Positions 24,815-33,109 are shown, counted from the stretch's first letter. The stretch: 33,109 nucleotides of DNA from Actinomycetes bacterium (GCA_021808785.1 JAKBAX010000011.1:1-33109); one strand, 5' to 3'. Program-made: numbers and translations. The notes: generated by a model from the sequence alone, not told the origin.

Positions 24815-25480
24815 TCAGACCCGCGCCGCCCCGTTGCGCCCGCTCAACTCGGTCCACCGGGTGTCAACGATGCGAGCCAGGGCGGTCAGCTGACGTCGCT
24901 CCCGGATCCGGAACGGGCGGCCTTGGCGGCCCAGGACCAGCACCAGGCCGGCCACGTCGAGGTCGGCCCAGGCCACGTCGTCGGGGGCCACCTCCCCCGG
25001 GCGGGGAGCTATGGACGCCCGGCTACCGGCCAGGAAGGCCCGCAGCCAGGCACCGGGCGGAGCCGGCCCCACCATCGCGGCGGGATCGATCCGGTCCGGA
25101 TCCACGATGCTGGCCCAGTCGCTCTGGAAGTCCCGCAGGCTGCTGCGAGCCAGGCTGGCAAGCAGGGGCTCCACCGCCTGCTGGGTGACCAGGGCGACCG
25201 CCGTCTCCAGCGCGTCTAGGCGGGGATCGGCGAGGGCATCGCTCGCCCGGCGCACGTCCTCCACGTCAACGCCATCGACCTCGGAGATCTCCGACACCAG
25301 GAGACCGACCAGCGATTCGGAGGGCAGCTCCACGATCAGCTCGTCGATGGCCCGGCCCCCGCCACGCTCGAGAATGTCGATTCCTATCAGGTCCCCCCGT
25401 ACCGCGCCGATACGGCTGGCCACCGATCCGAGCGCCCCCGGGCGATCCGGCACCCAGACACGAACGGCGTAGAAGGGCAT
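24815..25480 (-). CDS. ACT-domain protein
   Basis: A 221-aa protein with an N-terminal ACT domain (about residues 2-75; FYAVRVWVPDRPGALGSVASRIG, then a second strand GIDILERG and IDELIVELP). ACT domains bind amino acids and regulate enzymes allosterically. The rest (about 80-221) holds helices followed by a segment (VAGLVLVLGRQGRPFRIRERRQL, then a long helix) that recalls the end of a GAF-like fold, a weak resemblance. The ATG at 25480 begins exactly at the first ACT strand but has no ribosome-binding motif. It is separated by 58 bp from the acyltransferase gene upstream on the same strand. Ligand unknown. Confidence 0.75.
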   Translation of the reverse strand: MPFYAVRVWVPDRPGALGSVASRIGAVRGDLIGIDILERGGGRAIDELIVELPSESLVGLLVSEISEVDGVDVEDVRRASDALADPRLDALETAVALVTQQAVEPLLASLARSSLRDFQSDWASIVDPDRIDPAAMVGPAPPGAWLRAFLAGSRASIAPRPGEVAPDDVAWADLDVAGLVLVLGRQGRPFRIRERRQLTALARIVDTRWTELSGRNGAARV

Positions 25481-25538
25481 CGGGCCCGACGGTATCAGCG
25501 GAGTGTGAACCGCTTGTTTCGCACAGTTACCGGGGCGG

Positions 25539-26333
25539 TTACGGGACGGCTCGGGCCCGTGGTGTGACCAGCTCGCGCACGACGGTCGGCTCGGCGTCGG
25601 ATCCGGGCGCCGACAGCAGACCCCGGTCGCGCTTGGCGTAGGCCCCGACATACTCCTGACCCGACAGATCGGCGATGGCCCGCATGATCTCGTCGGTGAT
25701 CCGCCGTAACTCTCTCGGCCCCGGCATGGCCCGGGGGCCGCCACCCGTGCCGGACGACCCGGCCTCCGCTCCGGCACGACCCGGGTCCGGTCCCCCGGCG
25801 TCCGGGCCGATCCGCAACGGGGCACCCATCTCGAGATGCACCCGCTTGAACAGCTTGGGCAACAGGGCGCCGATCGGCTGTACGCCGGCCGTACCGAACT
25901 GGGCCACAGGGACCACCGGTGCGCCGCATTGGATGGCCAGGCGGGCCACGCCGGTGTGGCCTTTGTAGAGCCGCCCGTCCGGAGAGCGGGTCCCCTCCGG
26001 GTAGATGCCAAGGACTCCGCCCGCCATCAACACCTCCCGAGCCGCGGCCAGCGCTCTCTCAGATGCCGAACCGCCCTCCCGTTTGAGGGGGATCATGCCG
26101 ACAGCCCGGAAGAACCACGCCGTCTTCCAACTCTCGAAGTATTCGGCCTTGGCCACGAAGGTGACCCGGCGGCCGACGCAGAGCGCCAAGAAGACACTGT
26201 CGATGAACGACTGGTGATTCGACGCCAATATCACCGGCCCGGAACGGGGCACGTGACCGCTCCCCTCCACCCGTACCCGGTACAGCAGGCGGAGGATCGG
26301 CGTGAGAACGATCTTCAGTGCCCAGTAGGCCAT
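25539..26333 (-). CDS. 1-acyl-sn-glycerol-3-phosphate acyltransferase (PlsC-type)
   Basis: Membrane-associated acyltransferase of phospholipid synthesis, 264 aa. A hydrophobic N-terminus precedes the catalytic NHQSFID (His40, Asp45; the HX4D motif). The second motif, substrate binding, is PEGTRS (Glu113-Arg116), followed by VPVAQFG. A glycine/proline/alanine-rich insertion at about 177-206 precedes a C-terminal helix (RRITDEIMRAIADL) and a hydrophilic tail. The start is 4 bp after the aminotransferase stop, so the genes are probably co-transcribed. It may act on lysophosphatidate or a related lipid; the family includes both. Confidence 0.9.
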   Translation of the reverse strand: MAYWALKIVLTPILRLLYRVRVEGSGHVPRSGPVILASNHQSFIDSVFLALCVGRRVTFVAKAEYFESWKTAWFFRAVGMIPLKREGGSASERALAAAREVLMAGGVLGIYPEGTRSPDGRLYKGHTGVARLAIQCGAPVVPVAQFGTAGVQPIGALLPKLFKRVHLEMGAPLRIGPDAGGPDPGRAGAEAGSSGTGGGPRAMPGPRELRRITDEIMRAIADLSGQEYVGAYAKRDRGLLSAPGSDAEPTVVRELVTPRARAVP

Positions 26334-26337
26334 TGTG

Positions 26338-27513
26338 TCACCCCAATTTCGTCAAAGCCCTGCGCATGTTTCGAACCGCCTGCTGGATCCGCTTCTCGTT
26401 CTCTATCAGCGCGAACCGCACGAAGCCCTCGCCGCCCTTGCCGAACCCCACCCCCGGCGAGGTGGCCACCTCGGCGTCGGTCACCAGGTACTTGGCGAAC
26501 TCCAACGAGCCCATCTCCAGGTAGGGCTCGGGGATCGGGGCCCACACGAACATCGTCCCCTTGGGCGCCTCGAGCTTCCAGCCGATGCGATTGAGCCCCT
26601 CACAAAGGGCGTTGCGCCGGGAGAGGTAGATGTCGTTGACCTCTTTCGGATAGTCGGCGGCCTCGTTCAGCGCCACGATCGACGCGATCTGGATGGGCTG
26701 GAAGGTGCCGTAGTCCAGGTAGCTCTTGAGCTTGGTCAGAGCCTGGACGATCTCCCGGTTCCCGACCAGGAACGCCACCCGCCACCCGGCCATGGAGAAC
26801 GACTTGGTCATCGTGTACAGCTCGACCGCCACGTCCTTGGCCCCGGGGACCTGCAGAACCGAAGGCGGCTCGTACCCGTCGAAGGCAGTGTCGGAGTAGG
26901 CGAAGTCGTGTACCAGGATCACGTCGTGCTCCTTGGCGAAGGCCACCAGCCGTTCCATCCAGGCCAGGTCGACGCACTCGGTGGTGGGGTTGTGCGGGAA
27001 GGAGAACACGATCACCCTCGGCCGCGGCCAGGTCGACTCCCAGCTGTCCATCAGGTTGGCGAAGAAATCCTGATCCGGCCCCAGCCGCACCTGCTGCACA
27101 TCGGCCCCGGCGAAGAGCGGGGCGTAGATGTGGATCGGATAGCTGGGGGTCGGTACCAGAGCGGTGTCACCGGGCCCGACCAGGGTCCACATCAGATGGG
27201 ACAAGCCCTCCTTGGCCCCGATGGTGGTGACCACCTCGGTGTCGGGGTCGAGGTCGACGCCGAAGCGGCGCTGGTACAGGTTGGCGATGGCCAGCCTCAG
27301 CTTCGGGATACCTCGCGACGCCGAGTAGCGGTGGTTGCGGGGGTTGCGGGCCGCCTCGGCCAGCTTCTCCACCGCCACCTCCGGTGAGGGGATATCGGGG
27401 TTACCGAAGCCCATGTCGACGATGTCGCGGCCTGCTCGCCGGGCCTCGTCGCGCAGTTCGTTGATGATGGCGAACACGTAGGGCGGCAGCCCGTTGATCC
27501 GGCGAAAATCCAC
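26338..27513 (-). CDS. PLP-dependent aminotransferase, AlaC-like
   Basis: A fold type I aminotransferase of 391 aa, closest in pattern to the alanine aminotransferase AlaC (YfdZ) of E. coli. The PLP lysine is Lys237 in [12 protein letters not shown]; Asn175 in FPHNPT and Asp203/Tyr206 in HDFAYSD contact the cofactor; the substrate arginine is expected in the [10 protein letters not shown] block near the C-terminus. The N-terminal [16 protein letters not shown] is typical of the subgroup. It would interconvert pyruvate/glutamate and alanine/2-oxoglutarate. It is 27 bp downstream of the ROK kinase gene and 4 bp upstream of the acyltransferase gene. Confidence 0.92.
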   Translation of the reverse strand: MDFRRINGLPPYVFAIINELRDEARRAGRDIVDMGFGNPDIPSPEVAVEKLAEAARNPRNHRYSASRGIPKLRLAIANLYQRRFGVDLDPDTEVVTTIGAKEGLSHLMWTLVGPGDTALVPTPSYPIHIYAPLFAGADVQQVRLGPDQDFFANLMDSWESTWPRPRVIVFSFPHNPTTECVDLAWMERLVAFAKEHDVILVHDFAYSDTAFDGYEPPSVLQVPGAKDVAVELYTMTKSFSMAGWRVAFLVGNREIVQALTKLKSYLDYGTFQPIQIASIVALNEAADYPKEVNDIYLSRRNALCEGLNRIGWKLEAPKGTMFVWAPIPEPYLEMGSLEFAKYLVTDAEVATSPGVGFGKGGEGFVRFALIENEKRIQQAVRNMRRALTKLG

Positions 27514-27540
27514 AGCCCGAGGTTAGTGGGCCCCGCCCCT

Positions 27541-28485
27541 CTATCCTCGAGCATTAGCGGCCATGAGACCGGCGCCGACCGCGCCGGCCTGCGGGCCCAG
27601 GATGGCCGCCACCACTTCTGGCACGGGTCGGACGCCGCCCGCCTCCACCAGATCACCGAAGGCGTCACGGACCGGCCCCATCAGCACCTCCCCGGCGCCC
27701 ACCAGGCCGCCGCCCACCACGATCATCGCCGGGTCGAACAGATTGGCCAGGTTGGCCAGTCCGAGCGCCACCCACCACCCGAACTTCTGCATGATCTCCA
27801 ACGCGGCCACGTCACCCGCGGCGGCCGCCGCCGTGACGTGCTCCCCTTTGACATGTTCGGGATCACCGCCGGCCCGCTCGGTGAGCCCCGGTGCACCACC
27901 GGCCACGGCCAGCTCCCGGGCTAGCACGCCGAGCCCGGCTCCGGATGCGAACCGCTCCCAGCATCCGCGCTTTCCGCACGGACACAGCGGCCCGTTGGGG
28001 TCGACCACCATGTGGCCGAACTCGCCGGCGAAGCGGTGGGCCCCCTCGATCAAGCGACCTTCGAGCACCACACCGCCGCCGATCCCGGTGCCGAGAGTGA
28101 CCATGAGCATGTCGGAGGCATGGCGGCCGGCCCCGGTGCGGAACTCCCCCCAGCACGCTGCAGTGGCGTCGTTGCCCACCCAGATCCGGCTGCCGGGCGC
28201 CCCGACCCTGAGAGCCGACCCGATCCGGGCCCCGGCCGCCCCCGACAGGTTGGGAGCGAAGACCAGGGTGTCGGTCCGGTCCACCAGGCCGGGCACCCCA
28301 ACACCGATGGAACCCGGCTCGCCTCCACCGCTCAGCCGCTGGGCCGAGCCCAGCACCGCGGTGACCAGCTCCTCGGCGGTACGGGGGGCCGCCATGTAGA
28401 GCGAATCCCCGTCAACCTCGCCACCGGGGCCGAGGCGCACCGCCATGAGCTTGGTGCCGCCTATGTCAACGCCGACGGCGGTCAC
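27541..28485 (-). CDS. ROK-family sugar kinase (glucokinase-like)
   Basis: Phosphorylates a hexose, most likely glucose, with ATP or polyphosphate. The 314-aa protein has the phosphate loop GVDIGGTKL at the N-terminus, catalytic Asp106 in VGNDATAA, GTGIGGG at 132-138, His158 in GEFGH and the ROK zinc cysteines C168, C170 and C175 in CPCGKRGCWE. No DNA-binding domain is present, so it is an enzyme rather than a repressor of the NagC type. The GTG start at 28485 overlaps the stop of the SDR gene as GTGA, implying coupled translation. Confidence 0.92.
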   Translation of the reverse strand: MTAVGVDIGGTKLMAVRLGPGGEVDGDSLYMAAPRTAEELVTAVLGSAQRLSGGGEPGSIGVGVPGLVDRTDTLVFAPNLSGAAGARIGSALRVGAPGSRIWVGNDATAACWGEFRTGAGRHASDMLMVTLGTGIGGGVVLEGRLIEGAHRFAGEFGHMVVDPNGPLCPCGKRGCWERFASGAGLGVLARELAVAGGAPGLTERAGGDPEHVKGEHVTAAAAAGDVAALEIMQKFGWWVALGLANLANLFDPAMIVVGGGLVGAGEVLMGPVRDAFGDLVEAGGVRPVPEVVAAILGPQAGAVGAGLMAANARG

Positions 28486-29288
28486 CCGGTGACGCGCTGC
28501 AGGAGACGCCGCATGCCGCCCAGCCAGCGGTCCCGGTCGGCCACCTTGGCCTGCTCATAGCGTTGCACCTCGGGATGGGGCAGCACCATGAATCGATCGG
28601 CCCGAATCGCCTCCAGCACCGCCTCGGCCACCGCCACCGGCTCCAGCAGGTGGCCGCTGGCCCGCAACTCGGACTCGGCTGTCGGCGACCCGCCGGTCAC
28701 CATGGGGGTCAGCACCCCTTGAGGGCACAGGCAGTGGAACCGGACCCCCGACCCCCCGTAGTTGACGGCCAACCACTCGGCGATGGCCACCGAGGCATGC
28801 TTGGTGGCGGTGTAGGCCGCCGACTGCATCATCATCAATAATCCGGCGGCCGACGCGGTGACCACGAACACCCCGGAACCCCGCTCGCTCATTCCGGGCA
28901 ACACCGACCGGGCGGCGTGAACGTGAGCCATGGCGTGCACCCGCCAACCGGCCTCCCACATCCCGTCGTCGCCCAGCCCCGGTCCGGTGGCTATGCCGGC
29001 ATTCGAGCAGTACACATCGATCGGGCCGAGCCGCCGCTCGGTCTCGACCACCATGGCCTCGACCGCGGCCCGCTCGCCCACGTCGACACCCAGACCGATG
29101 TGGGATCGTGCTCCTCCGGGGAGGGCGGAGGCCGCCTCCTCGGCGCGGGCCGGGTCCAGATCGACCACGGCCAGCCGACAGCCCTCGGCGGCCAACATCG
29201 CCGCCAGAGCCCGGCCGATCCCACCCGCGCCTCCCGTGACGACGGCGACCCGTCCCTCCAGCTCGAATGGGCGGGGCTCGTCGCTCAT
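28482..29288 (-). CDS. Short-chain dehydrogenase/reductase
   Basis: A classical SDR of 268 aa from the ATG at 29288. The cofactor loop is TGGAGGIGRA, Asp in VVDLDPARAEE suggests NAD(H) preference, NAGI replaces NNAG, the catalytic serine is in TASAAG, and YTATK supplies Tyr and Lys. A GTG at 29318 would add 10 residues without family similarity. The C-terminal region (RYEQAKVADRDRWLGGMRRLLQ) is a longer helix than usual. It is coupled to the ROK kinase by a 4-bp overlap. Substrate unknown. Confidence 0.9.
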   Translation of the reverse strand: MSDEPRPFELEGRVAVVTGGAGGIGRALAAMLAAEGCRLAVVDLDPARAEEAASALPGGARSHIGLGVDVGERAAVEAMVVETERRLGPIDVYCSNAGIATGPGLGDDGMWEAGWRVHAMAHVHAARSVLPGMSERGSGVFVVTASAAGLLMMMQSAAYTATKHASVAIAEWLAVNYGGSGVRFHCLCPQGVLTPMVTGGSPTAESELRASGHLLEPVAVAEAVLEAIRADRFMVLPHPEVQRYEQAKVADRDRWLGGMRRLLQRVTG

Positions 29289-29334
29289 ACCGACCAACTT
29301 AGAGGTTGCCTGTGACACCGAACGGCGGAGCTGG

Positions 29335-30039
29335 TCAGGAGATGCCGGACAAAAGGTGAAGGGCGATGGCCGCCGCCGTCGCCACGTTGACCGAATCCAC
29401 GCCGAAGGCCATGGGGATGCGCACGGCCAGATCGGAACCGGACCGGGCCGCTGAGCTGAGCCCCTCCCCCTCGGACCCGACCAGCACCGCCCACCTGCCG
29501 GTCCCGCCCCCGGCCAGGGCGGCCGTCGTAGCGGGGCCCTCCGGGGTGAGCGCGACGACCCGGAAGCCGAGGCCCCGCAGCTCGGCCAGCTCGCCCGGCC
29601 AACTGGTCGCCCGGGCGAAGGGGACCCTCAGCACCTGACCGACCGAAACGCGGACCGATCGGCGGTAGAGCGGCTCAGCGGTGCTCGGGTCGAGGATGAC
29701 CGCCCCGGCCCCGAAGGCAGCCGCATTGCGAAACAGGGCGCCCAGGTTCTCGTGATCGTTGACACCTTCCACGACCAGGACCAGACGGGCCCCGTCGACG
29801 ACTGACGCCACCGACGCGGCCGGCGGGCGGTGGGCCAAGGCCAGCGCCCCCCGGTGGGCGTGGTAGCCCACGATGCCGTCGAAGAGCTCCTGGCCGGCCA
29901 CCAGGACGGGGATCCCCGCCCGCGCCGCCCCGGTCGCGATGTCGGGGGTGCCCCGGTAGCGGGCGGCGGAAAGCAGGATCGACGCGAGCGGCCACCCGTC
30001 CTGCAGCAGCCGGCGAATGGCCCGCACCCCTTCGACCAC
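29335..30039 (-). CDS. TrmH/SpoU-family RNA 2'-O-methyltransferase
   Basis: A SPOUT methyltransferase with the three family motifs: VVEGVNDHENLGALFRNAAAFG (motif 1), VLVGSEGEGLS (motif 2) and IPMAFGVDSVNVATAAAIAL (motif 3), forming the trefoil-knot SAM site. The first canonical start is the GTG at 30039, inside what should be the FVVEG strand. Upstream in the same frame the sequence still looks like this family (PDPVRLAGPDDLRAAGYRSL, then IDSERHRDADRLGGVF) up to about 30150, yet only CTG (30132) or ATT (30150) codons are available there. The true protein is probably about 30-37 residues longer. Target RNA unknown. Confidence 0.88.
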   Translation of the reverse strand: MVEGVRAIRRLLQDGWPLASILLSAARYRGTPDIATGAARAGIPVLVAGQELFDGIVGYHAHRGALALAHRPPAASVASVVDGARLVLVVEGVNDHENLGALFRNAAAFGAGAVILDPSTAEPLYRRSVRVSVGQVLRVPFARATSWPGELAELRGLGFRVVALTPEGPATTAALAGGGTGRWAVLVGSEGEGLSSAARSGSDLAVRIPMAFGVDSVNVATAAAIALHLLSGIS

Positions 30040-30142
30040 GAAGACACCCCCGAGCCGGTCGGCGTCGCGGTGGCGCTCCGAGTCGATCAGGCTTCGGTAA
30101 CCGGCCGCCCTCAGGTCGTCGGGGCCGGCCAGGCGGACAGGA

Positions 30143-30628
30143 TCAGGAATCCGTCGCCGCCGGGCGGTGGGCCGCCGCGATATCCCGCTTGCCGCCCTCC
30201 ACCACCGCCTTGAGCTCCCGCAGGGCGGTCCCCATGATGCGTCCCTCGGCCCGTCGCTTCACGAAACCCGGGAGAGGCACCTTGAGATCGACCACCAGCC
30301 GGTAGACGATCTCGGTGCCGGAGTCCCCCGACGGCGACAGCTGATACGAACCGTCCAACCGGCGCGTCAGGTCACCGGCCGTCTGTACCCAGGCCAGCAC
30401 ATCGGGGGCCCCGCTGTAGTCGTAGCGCAGTGTGTAGGAGGTGCTGCGCCCGAAGGCGGCCGCCCGGTAGGTCACCACCAGGGGTCTGTCGGACGGGTCC
30501 CGCTCGTCGACGTGCACCGCCTTGATGTCGGCCGCCCACTCCGGGTAGTGCTCGAACTGGGAGAGCACCAAGTAGCACTCATCCGGCGTCCCCCGGATGA
30601 TCATCCGTTCGGCGACCTGTTCCTCCAC
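30143..30628 (-). CDS. SRPBCC (START-like) family protein
   Basis: A 161-aa protein of the polyketide-cyclase/START superfamily, a helix-grip fold with a hydrophobic cavity. Recognisable features are RMIIRGTPDECYLVLSQFEHYPEWAADIKAVHV at the front and the long C-terminal helix (RIMGTALRELKAVVEGG). The GTG start at 30628 has AAGGAGG 9 nt upstream. The position between a mannosyltransferase and an RNA methyltransferase on one strand suggests co-transcription. Such actinobacterial proteins probably bind lipids, but no ligand can be named. Its stop overlaps the likely real N-terminus of the TrmH gene. Confidence 0.85.
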   Translation of the reverse strand: MEEQVAERMIIRGTPDECYLVLSQFEHYPEWAADIKAVHVDERDPSDRPLVVTYRAAAFGRSTSYTLRYDYSGAPDVLAWVQTAGDLTRRLDGSYQLSPSGDSGTEIVYRLVVDLKVPLPGFVKRRAEGRIMGTALRELKAVVEGGKRDIAAAHRPAATDS

Positions 30629-30691
30629 GGGTGGGAACCTCCTTGGCGATGTCCCGATGCAGAAAAGTAGTCCGACCCAGGGCCCCGGCGC

Positions 30692-31828
30692 TCAGCGCCC
30701 CGCCGACAAAGTGTCCAGGGCGTCCCGGAGCCGGTTGGCCAGGACGTCGTAGGAGAAGAGTTGCACCGCTCTCGCCCGGGCCGCCCGGCCCTGTCTCGCG
30801 GCCTGCTCCGGGTCACGGATGAGCCGCCCGAGGGCGGCCGCGGTGAGCGCCGCGTCACGCGGCTCGGCCACGACCAGACCGGTCTCGCCGTCACCCACCG
30901 CCTCCGCCGCCCCCCCGCTGGACCCGGCCACGGAGGGCACCCCGGCGGCGGCCGCCTCCAGAAACACGATCCCGAACCCCTCCTGCTCCAGGCCGCCCCA
31001 ACGGGTCCGGCACAGCAGGGCGAACACGTCGCCGGCCCCGTAGAACGCGGGCAGGTCGGCGTCGGGCAGCCGACCCAGGAGCCGGACCGGCGCGCCGGTC
31101 CGCTCGACCAGGCGGTCCAGGCGGGAGCGATCCCGGCCGTGCCCGGCGATGGCGACACAGAGGTCAGGGTGGTCCCCGGACAGTCGGGCCGCCGCCTCCA
31201 CGAGCACGTCCATCCCTTTTCTCGGGACCAGACGGCTGACGCTGGTCACCAGAGGGCCGTCGGCGGACAGGCCCAACCGGAGCCGAACGGCTCTCTTCTC
31301 CTCCGGGCCGAGCGGCACGAACCGCTCGACGTCGACGCCGGGCGGCACCTGGACCACCGGCGGCAACCCGCCCCCGGAGGCACGGGCCGCCTCGGCCGCC
31401 GCGTAGCCCCCGGCGGAGATGATCATCGCGGCCCGCCGCAGCACACGGCCGAGCAACTGCCGGGTGCCCGGCAGCCGCCCGGGTACCGTCACCTCGGCCC
31501 CGTGCAGGACCGGCACGTAGGGCAGGCCCAGTTCCGGCCCGACCAGCCCCAGAGGGAGCGCCGGATCCAGCACCACCACCTGGGCCCCCTTCTCCGCCGC
31601 GAGGCGCCGGATGCGGCGGGTCATGACCGGGCTCGGGAGCAGCACCGGCTCGGGCGTACGCCGCACGTCGAAGGGCTGCTCCCGGTCGAAGCGGTCGGCC
31701 CCTTCGTAGGGGCTGGTGAGCACCGTGAAGTCGTCGGCGGGCAGGCGGCGCCACAGCTCCCACAAGTACGACTGGATCCCTCCGACCTTGGGCGGGAAGT
31801 CGTTCGTGACGAGCAGGTGCCGGATCAC
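30692..31828 (-). CDS. GT4 glycosyltransferase, PimB-like mannosyltransferase
   Basis: A 378-aa GT-B glycosyltransferase. The front block LLVTNDFPPKVGGIQSYLWEL is close to mycobacterial PimB' (phosphatidyl-myo-inositol monomannoside mannosyltransferase, GDP-mannose donor). VPPGVDVERF, SRLVPRKGMDVLVEA and CRTRWGGLEQEGFGIVFLEAAAAGVPSVAG complete the donor-site region, with the E-x7-E type motif. The GTG start at 31828 overlaps the queG stop as GTGA. If the role is right, the product is part of the phosphatidylinositol mannoside pathway of the cell envelope, which supports an actinomycete origin. Other GT4 donor or acceptor choices cannot be excluded. Confidence 0.9.
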   Translation of the reverse strand: MIRHLLVTNDFPPKVGGIQSYLWELWRRLPADDFTVLTSPYEGADRFDREQPFDVRRTPEPVLLPSPVMTRRIRRLAAEKGAQVVVLDPALPLGLVGPELGLPYVPVLHGAEVTVPGRLPGTRQLLGRVLRRAAMIISAGGYAAAEAARASGGGLPPVVQVPPGVDVERFVPLGPEEKRAVRLRLGLSADGPLVTSVSRLVPRKGMDVLVEAAARLSGDHPDLCVAIAGHGRDRSRLDRLVERTGAPVRLLGRLPDADLPAFYGAGDVFALLCRTRWGGLEQEGFGIVFLEAAAAGVPSVAGSSGGAAEAVGDGETGLVVAEPRDAALTAAALGRLIRDPEQAARQGRAARARAVQLFSYDVLANRLRDALDTLSAGR

Positions 31829-33036
31829 CGGCGGGCCCGGGCCAGCTCGTCGGCCACGAAGGGATCCCCACCCTCCACGCCGGCCAGCAGGTCGGCGCGG
31901 CCCATCTGGCCGGCCGCCCACACCGCGTGGCCCCTGAGAAGCGGGTCAGGATCGCCGAGGTAACGCGTGAGCGTCGCTTCCACCACCGGATCGGTCGCGT
32001 CGCCGATATTGCCCAGCACCACCAAGGCATTGCGTCTGACGTAACGCATCTCCCGTCCTGGGATGTACCAGCGGCCGACCAGATGCTCGAGCTCGGCGTC
32101 GTCGGCCCCGAGGACCTCGGCGACCGCGAGCCACGGCTGGGACCCGGGACCAGCCGGCTCGGGCTCGAACGAGGCCAGGGCCTTACGATTGACCGGGCAC
32201 CTTTCCTGGCACTCGTCGCAGCCGTACAAGCGGTCGCCGAGGGCCCGACGGAACTCGACCGGGAACGGGCCGGGCGCCTGCACCAGCCAGGCCAGGCAGC
32301 GCCGGGCGTCCAGATGGCCCGGTTCGACCAGAGCGCCGGTCGGGCAGTCGGACAGGCAACGCCGGCAGGTGCCGCACCCGTCGGCAACCGCCTCCACCGG
32401 CGTTAGGGGGGCAATCGGGGCGTCGGTCAGAACCGAGCCGAGCACGAACCATGAGCCCCGGTCGGGCACCAGGACGTTGGCGTTCTTGCCGTACCAGCCC
32501 AGTCCGGCCCGGATGGCGGCCGGCCGGTCGACCAGGGAGTTGTCATCGACGAGCACCCGGGACCGCCATCCCTCGGTACGCAACCGCTCGGCCACCTCTC
32601 CGAGCGCTTCCCTGAGCGGGGTGTAGTGGTCCTGCCAGGAGTAGCGGGCAACCCGCCCGACCGGGCCGGTCGGGCCGGTCATGGCGGTCGGGCCGGTCGG
32701 GCCGGTCATGGCGGTCGGGTCGGTCATGGCGGTCGGGCCGGTCGGGCCGGTCATGGCGGTCGGGTCGGGCGGCTGAGCGGCGGCCGGCCTGCGGTAGTAC
32801 GAGCGGGCGCCGACATAGAGGGCCCGGGCCCCGGGGAGGGTGACCTCGGGATCGGTGGAGCGCTCCGGCCGGCGGTAGGTGAACTGCATTCCACCCGACT
32901 CTCCGGCCCGCTTCCGCTCCTCGATCACCTGGCGGGCATCATCGAAGGGCCCGGCGTCGCATATGCCGACGCAGTCGAGGCCGGCGCGGCGGCCGATGCG
33001 CCGGAGCTCGTCGGCCAGTTGACCGACGCCGGTCAA
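31825..33036 (-). CDS. queG: Epoxyqueuosine reductase with an internal repeat tract
   Basis: Cobalamin-dependent iron-sulfur enzyme that reduces epoxyqueuosine to queuosine in tRNA. The 403-aa protein has the N-terminal domain (LADELRRIGRRAGLDCVGICDAGPF), the RVARYSWQDHYTPLR and DNSLVDRPAAIRAGLGWYGKN blocks, 4Fe-4S cysteine clusters in CGTCRRCLSDCPTGAL and CDECQERCPVNR, and a C-terminal HEAT-like part. Between residues about 89 and 125 a repetitive insertion of GPT, AMT and DPT triplets replaces the usual short loop. The start is a TTG at 33036, overlapping the stop of the preceding gene as TTGA; no better start is visible. No other queuosine genes are in the window. Confidence 0.92.
   Translation of the reverse strand: MTGVGQLADELRRIGRRAGLDCVGICDAGPFDDARQVIEERKRAGESGGMQFTYRRPERSTDPEVTLPGARALYVGARSYYRRPAAAQPPDPTAMTGPTGPTAMTDPTAMTGPTGPTAMTGPTGPVGRVARYSWQDHYTPLREALGEVAERLRTEGWRSRVLVDDNSLVDRPAAIRAGLGWYGKNANVLVPDRGSWFVLGSVLTDAPIAPLTPVEAVADGCGTCRRCLSDCPTGALVEPGHLDARRCLAWLVQAPGPFPVEFRRALGDRLYGCDECQERCPVNRKALASFEPEPAGPGSQPWLAVAEVLGADDAELEHLVGRWYIPGREMRYVRRNALVVLGNIGDATDPVVEATLTRYLGDPDPLLRGHAVWAAGQMGRADLLAGVEGGDPFVADELARARR
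32663..32770. repeat. In-frame 9-bp tandem repeat tract inside queG
   Basis: Twelve consecutive 9-bp units, mostly GGGCCGGTC and ATGGCGGTC with GGGTCGGTC variants, arranged in three copies of a 27-bp higher-order unit plus an 18-bp partial copy. Each unit is three codons, so changes in copy number keep the frame and encode runs of Gly-Pro-Thr and Ala-Met-Thr. Confidence 0.9.
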
Positions 33037-33109
33037 TCCCGCTGGCCGGTCTCGGTCGGCGAGACGGGCCGTGGCATGTCGGCCATCGGGAGGCGGGGTT
33101 GCGCGCTGT
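33033..33109 (-). CDS. 3' end of an upstream gene, cut by the window edge
   Basis: In the frame that ends with a TGA at 33035-33033 the minus strand is open to the right edge and reads SAQPRLPMADMPRPVSPTETGQRD before the stop. The stop overlaps the queG TTG start by TTGA, the same coupling pattern as the other gene junctions nearby. Too short to identify. Confidence 0.4.
   Translation of the reverse strand, partial: SAQPRLPMADMPRPVSPTETGQRD

Noticed and set aside
32663-32770. CRISPR array
   Set aside because: The repeats are 9 bp, contiguous, without unique spacers, and lie in frame inside queG.

Overview
The window is GC-rich and densely coded. Its gene content and codon use point to a high-GC actinomycete. 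An Acidimicrobiia-like lineage is my best guess, from the B12-dependent ribonucleotide reductase, the actinobacterial PimB-type mannosyltransferase, the MsnO8-like LLM oxidoreductase and the two 14-helix DHA2 exporters. This placement is inference from gene content only. I saw no rRNA, tRNA, CRISPR array, insertion sequence or prophage.

Positions 1-9200 hold scattered housekeeping and stress genes on both strands: oligoribonuclease, a small basic unknown protein, MsrB, a biotinyl-carboxyltransferase fusion next to a VOC dioxygenase-like protein, a prolyl oligopeptidase, a PilZ protein, a small membrane protein with a perfect 12-bp terminator hairpin, an LLM flavin oxidoreductase and a YdeI/OmdA-family protein.

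Positions 9200-19440 look like an accessory catabolic or detoxification segment. It holds two DHA2 drug/H+ antiporters, a cytochrome P450 with an altered I-helix motif, an MDR oxidoreductase coupled to a 5'-shortened MarR regulator, an SDR, two alpha/beta hydrolases and a class III CoA-transferase. Several divergent pairs have start codons only 3-14 bp apart. Together the enzymes could oxidise, hydrolyse, CoA-activate and export a small hydrophobic substrate, but nothing in the sequence identifies that substrate.

Positions 19440-23313 hold a probable decayed gene, then nrdJ with a near-consensus promoter and an NrdR-box-like palindrome in its leader, then a 515-bp intergenic region leading to glpK. 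An 8-bp-arm palindrome abuts the glpK start.

From 24815 to the right edge everything is on the minus strand: ACT-domain protein, PlsC-type acyltransferase, AlaC-type aminotransferase, ROK kinase, SDR, TrmH/SpoU methyltransferase, SRPBCC protein, PimB-like mannosyltransferase, QueG carrying an in-frame 9-bp repeat tract, and the 3' end of one more gene. Four-base start/stop overlaps join SDR-ROK, QueG-PimB and the edge gene-QueG, suggesting translational coupling.
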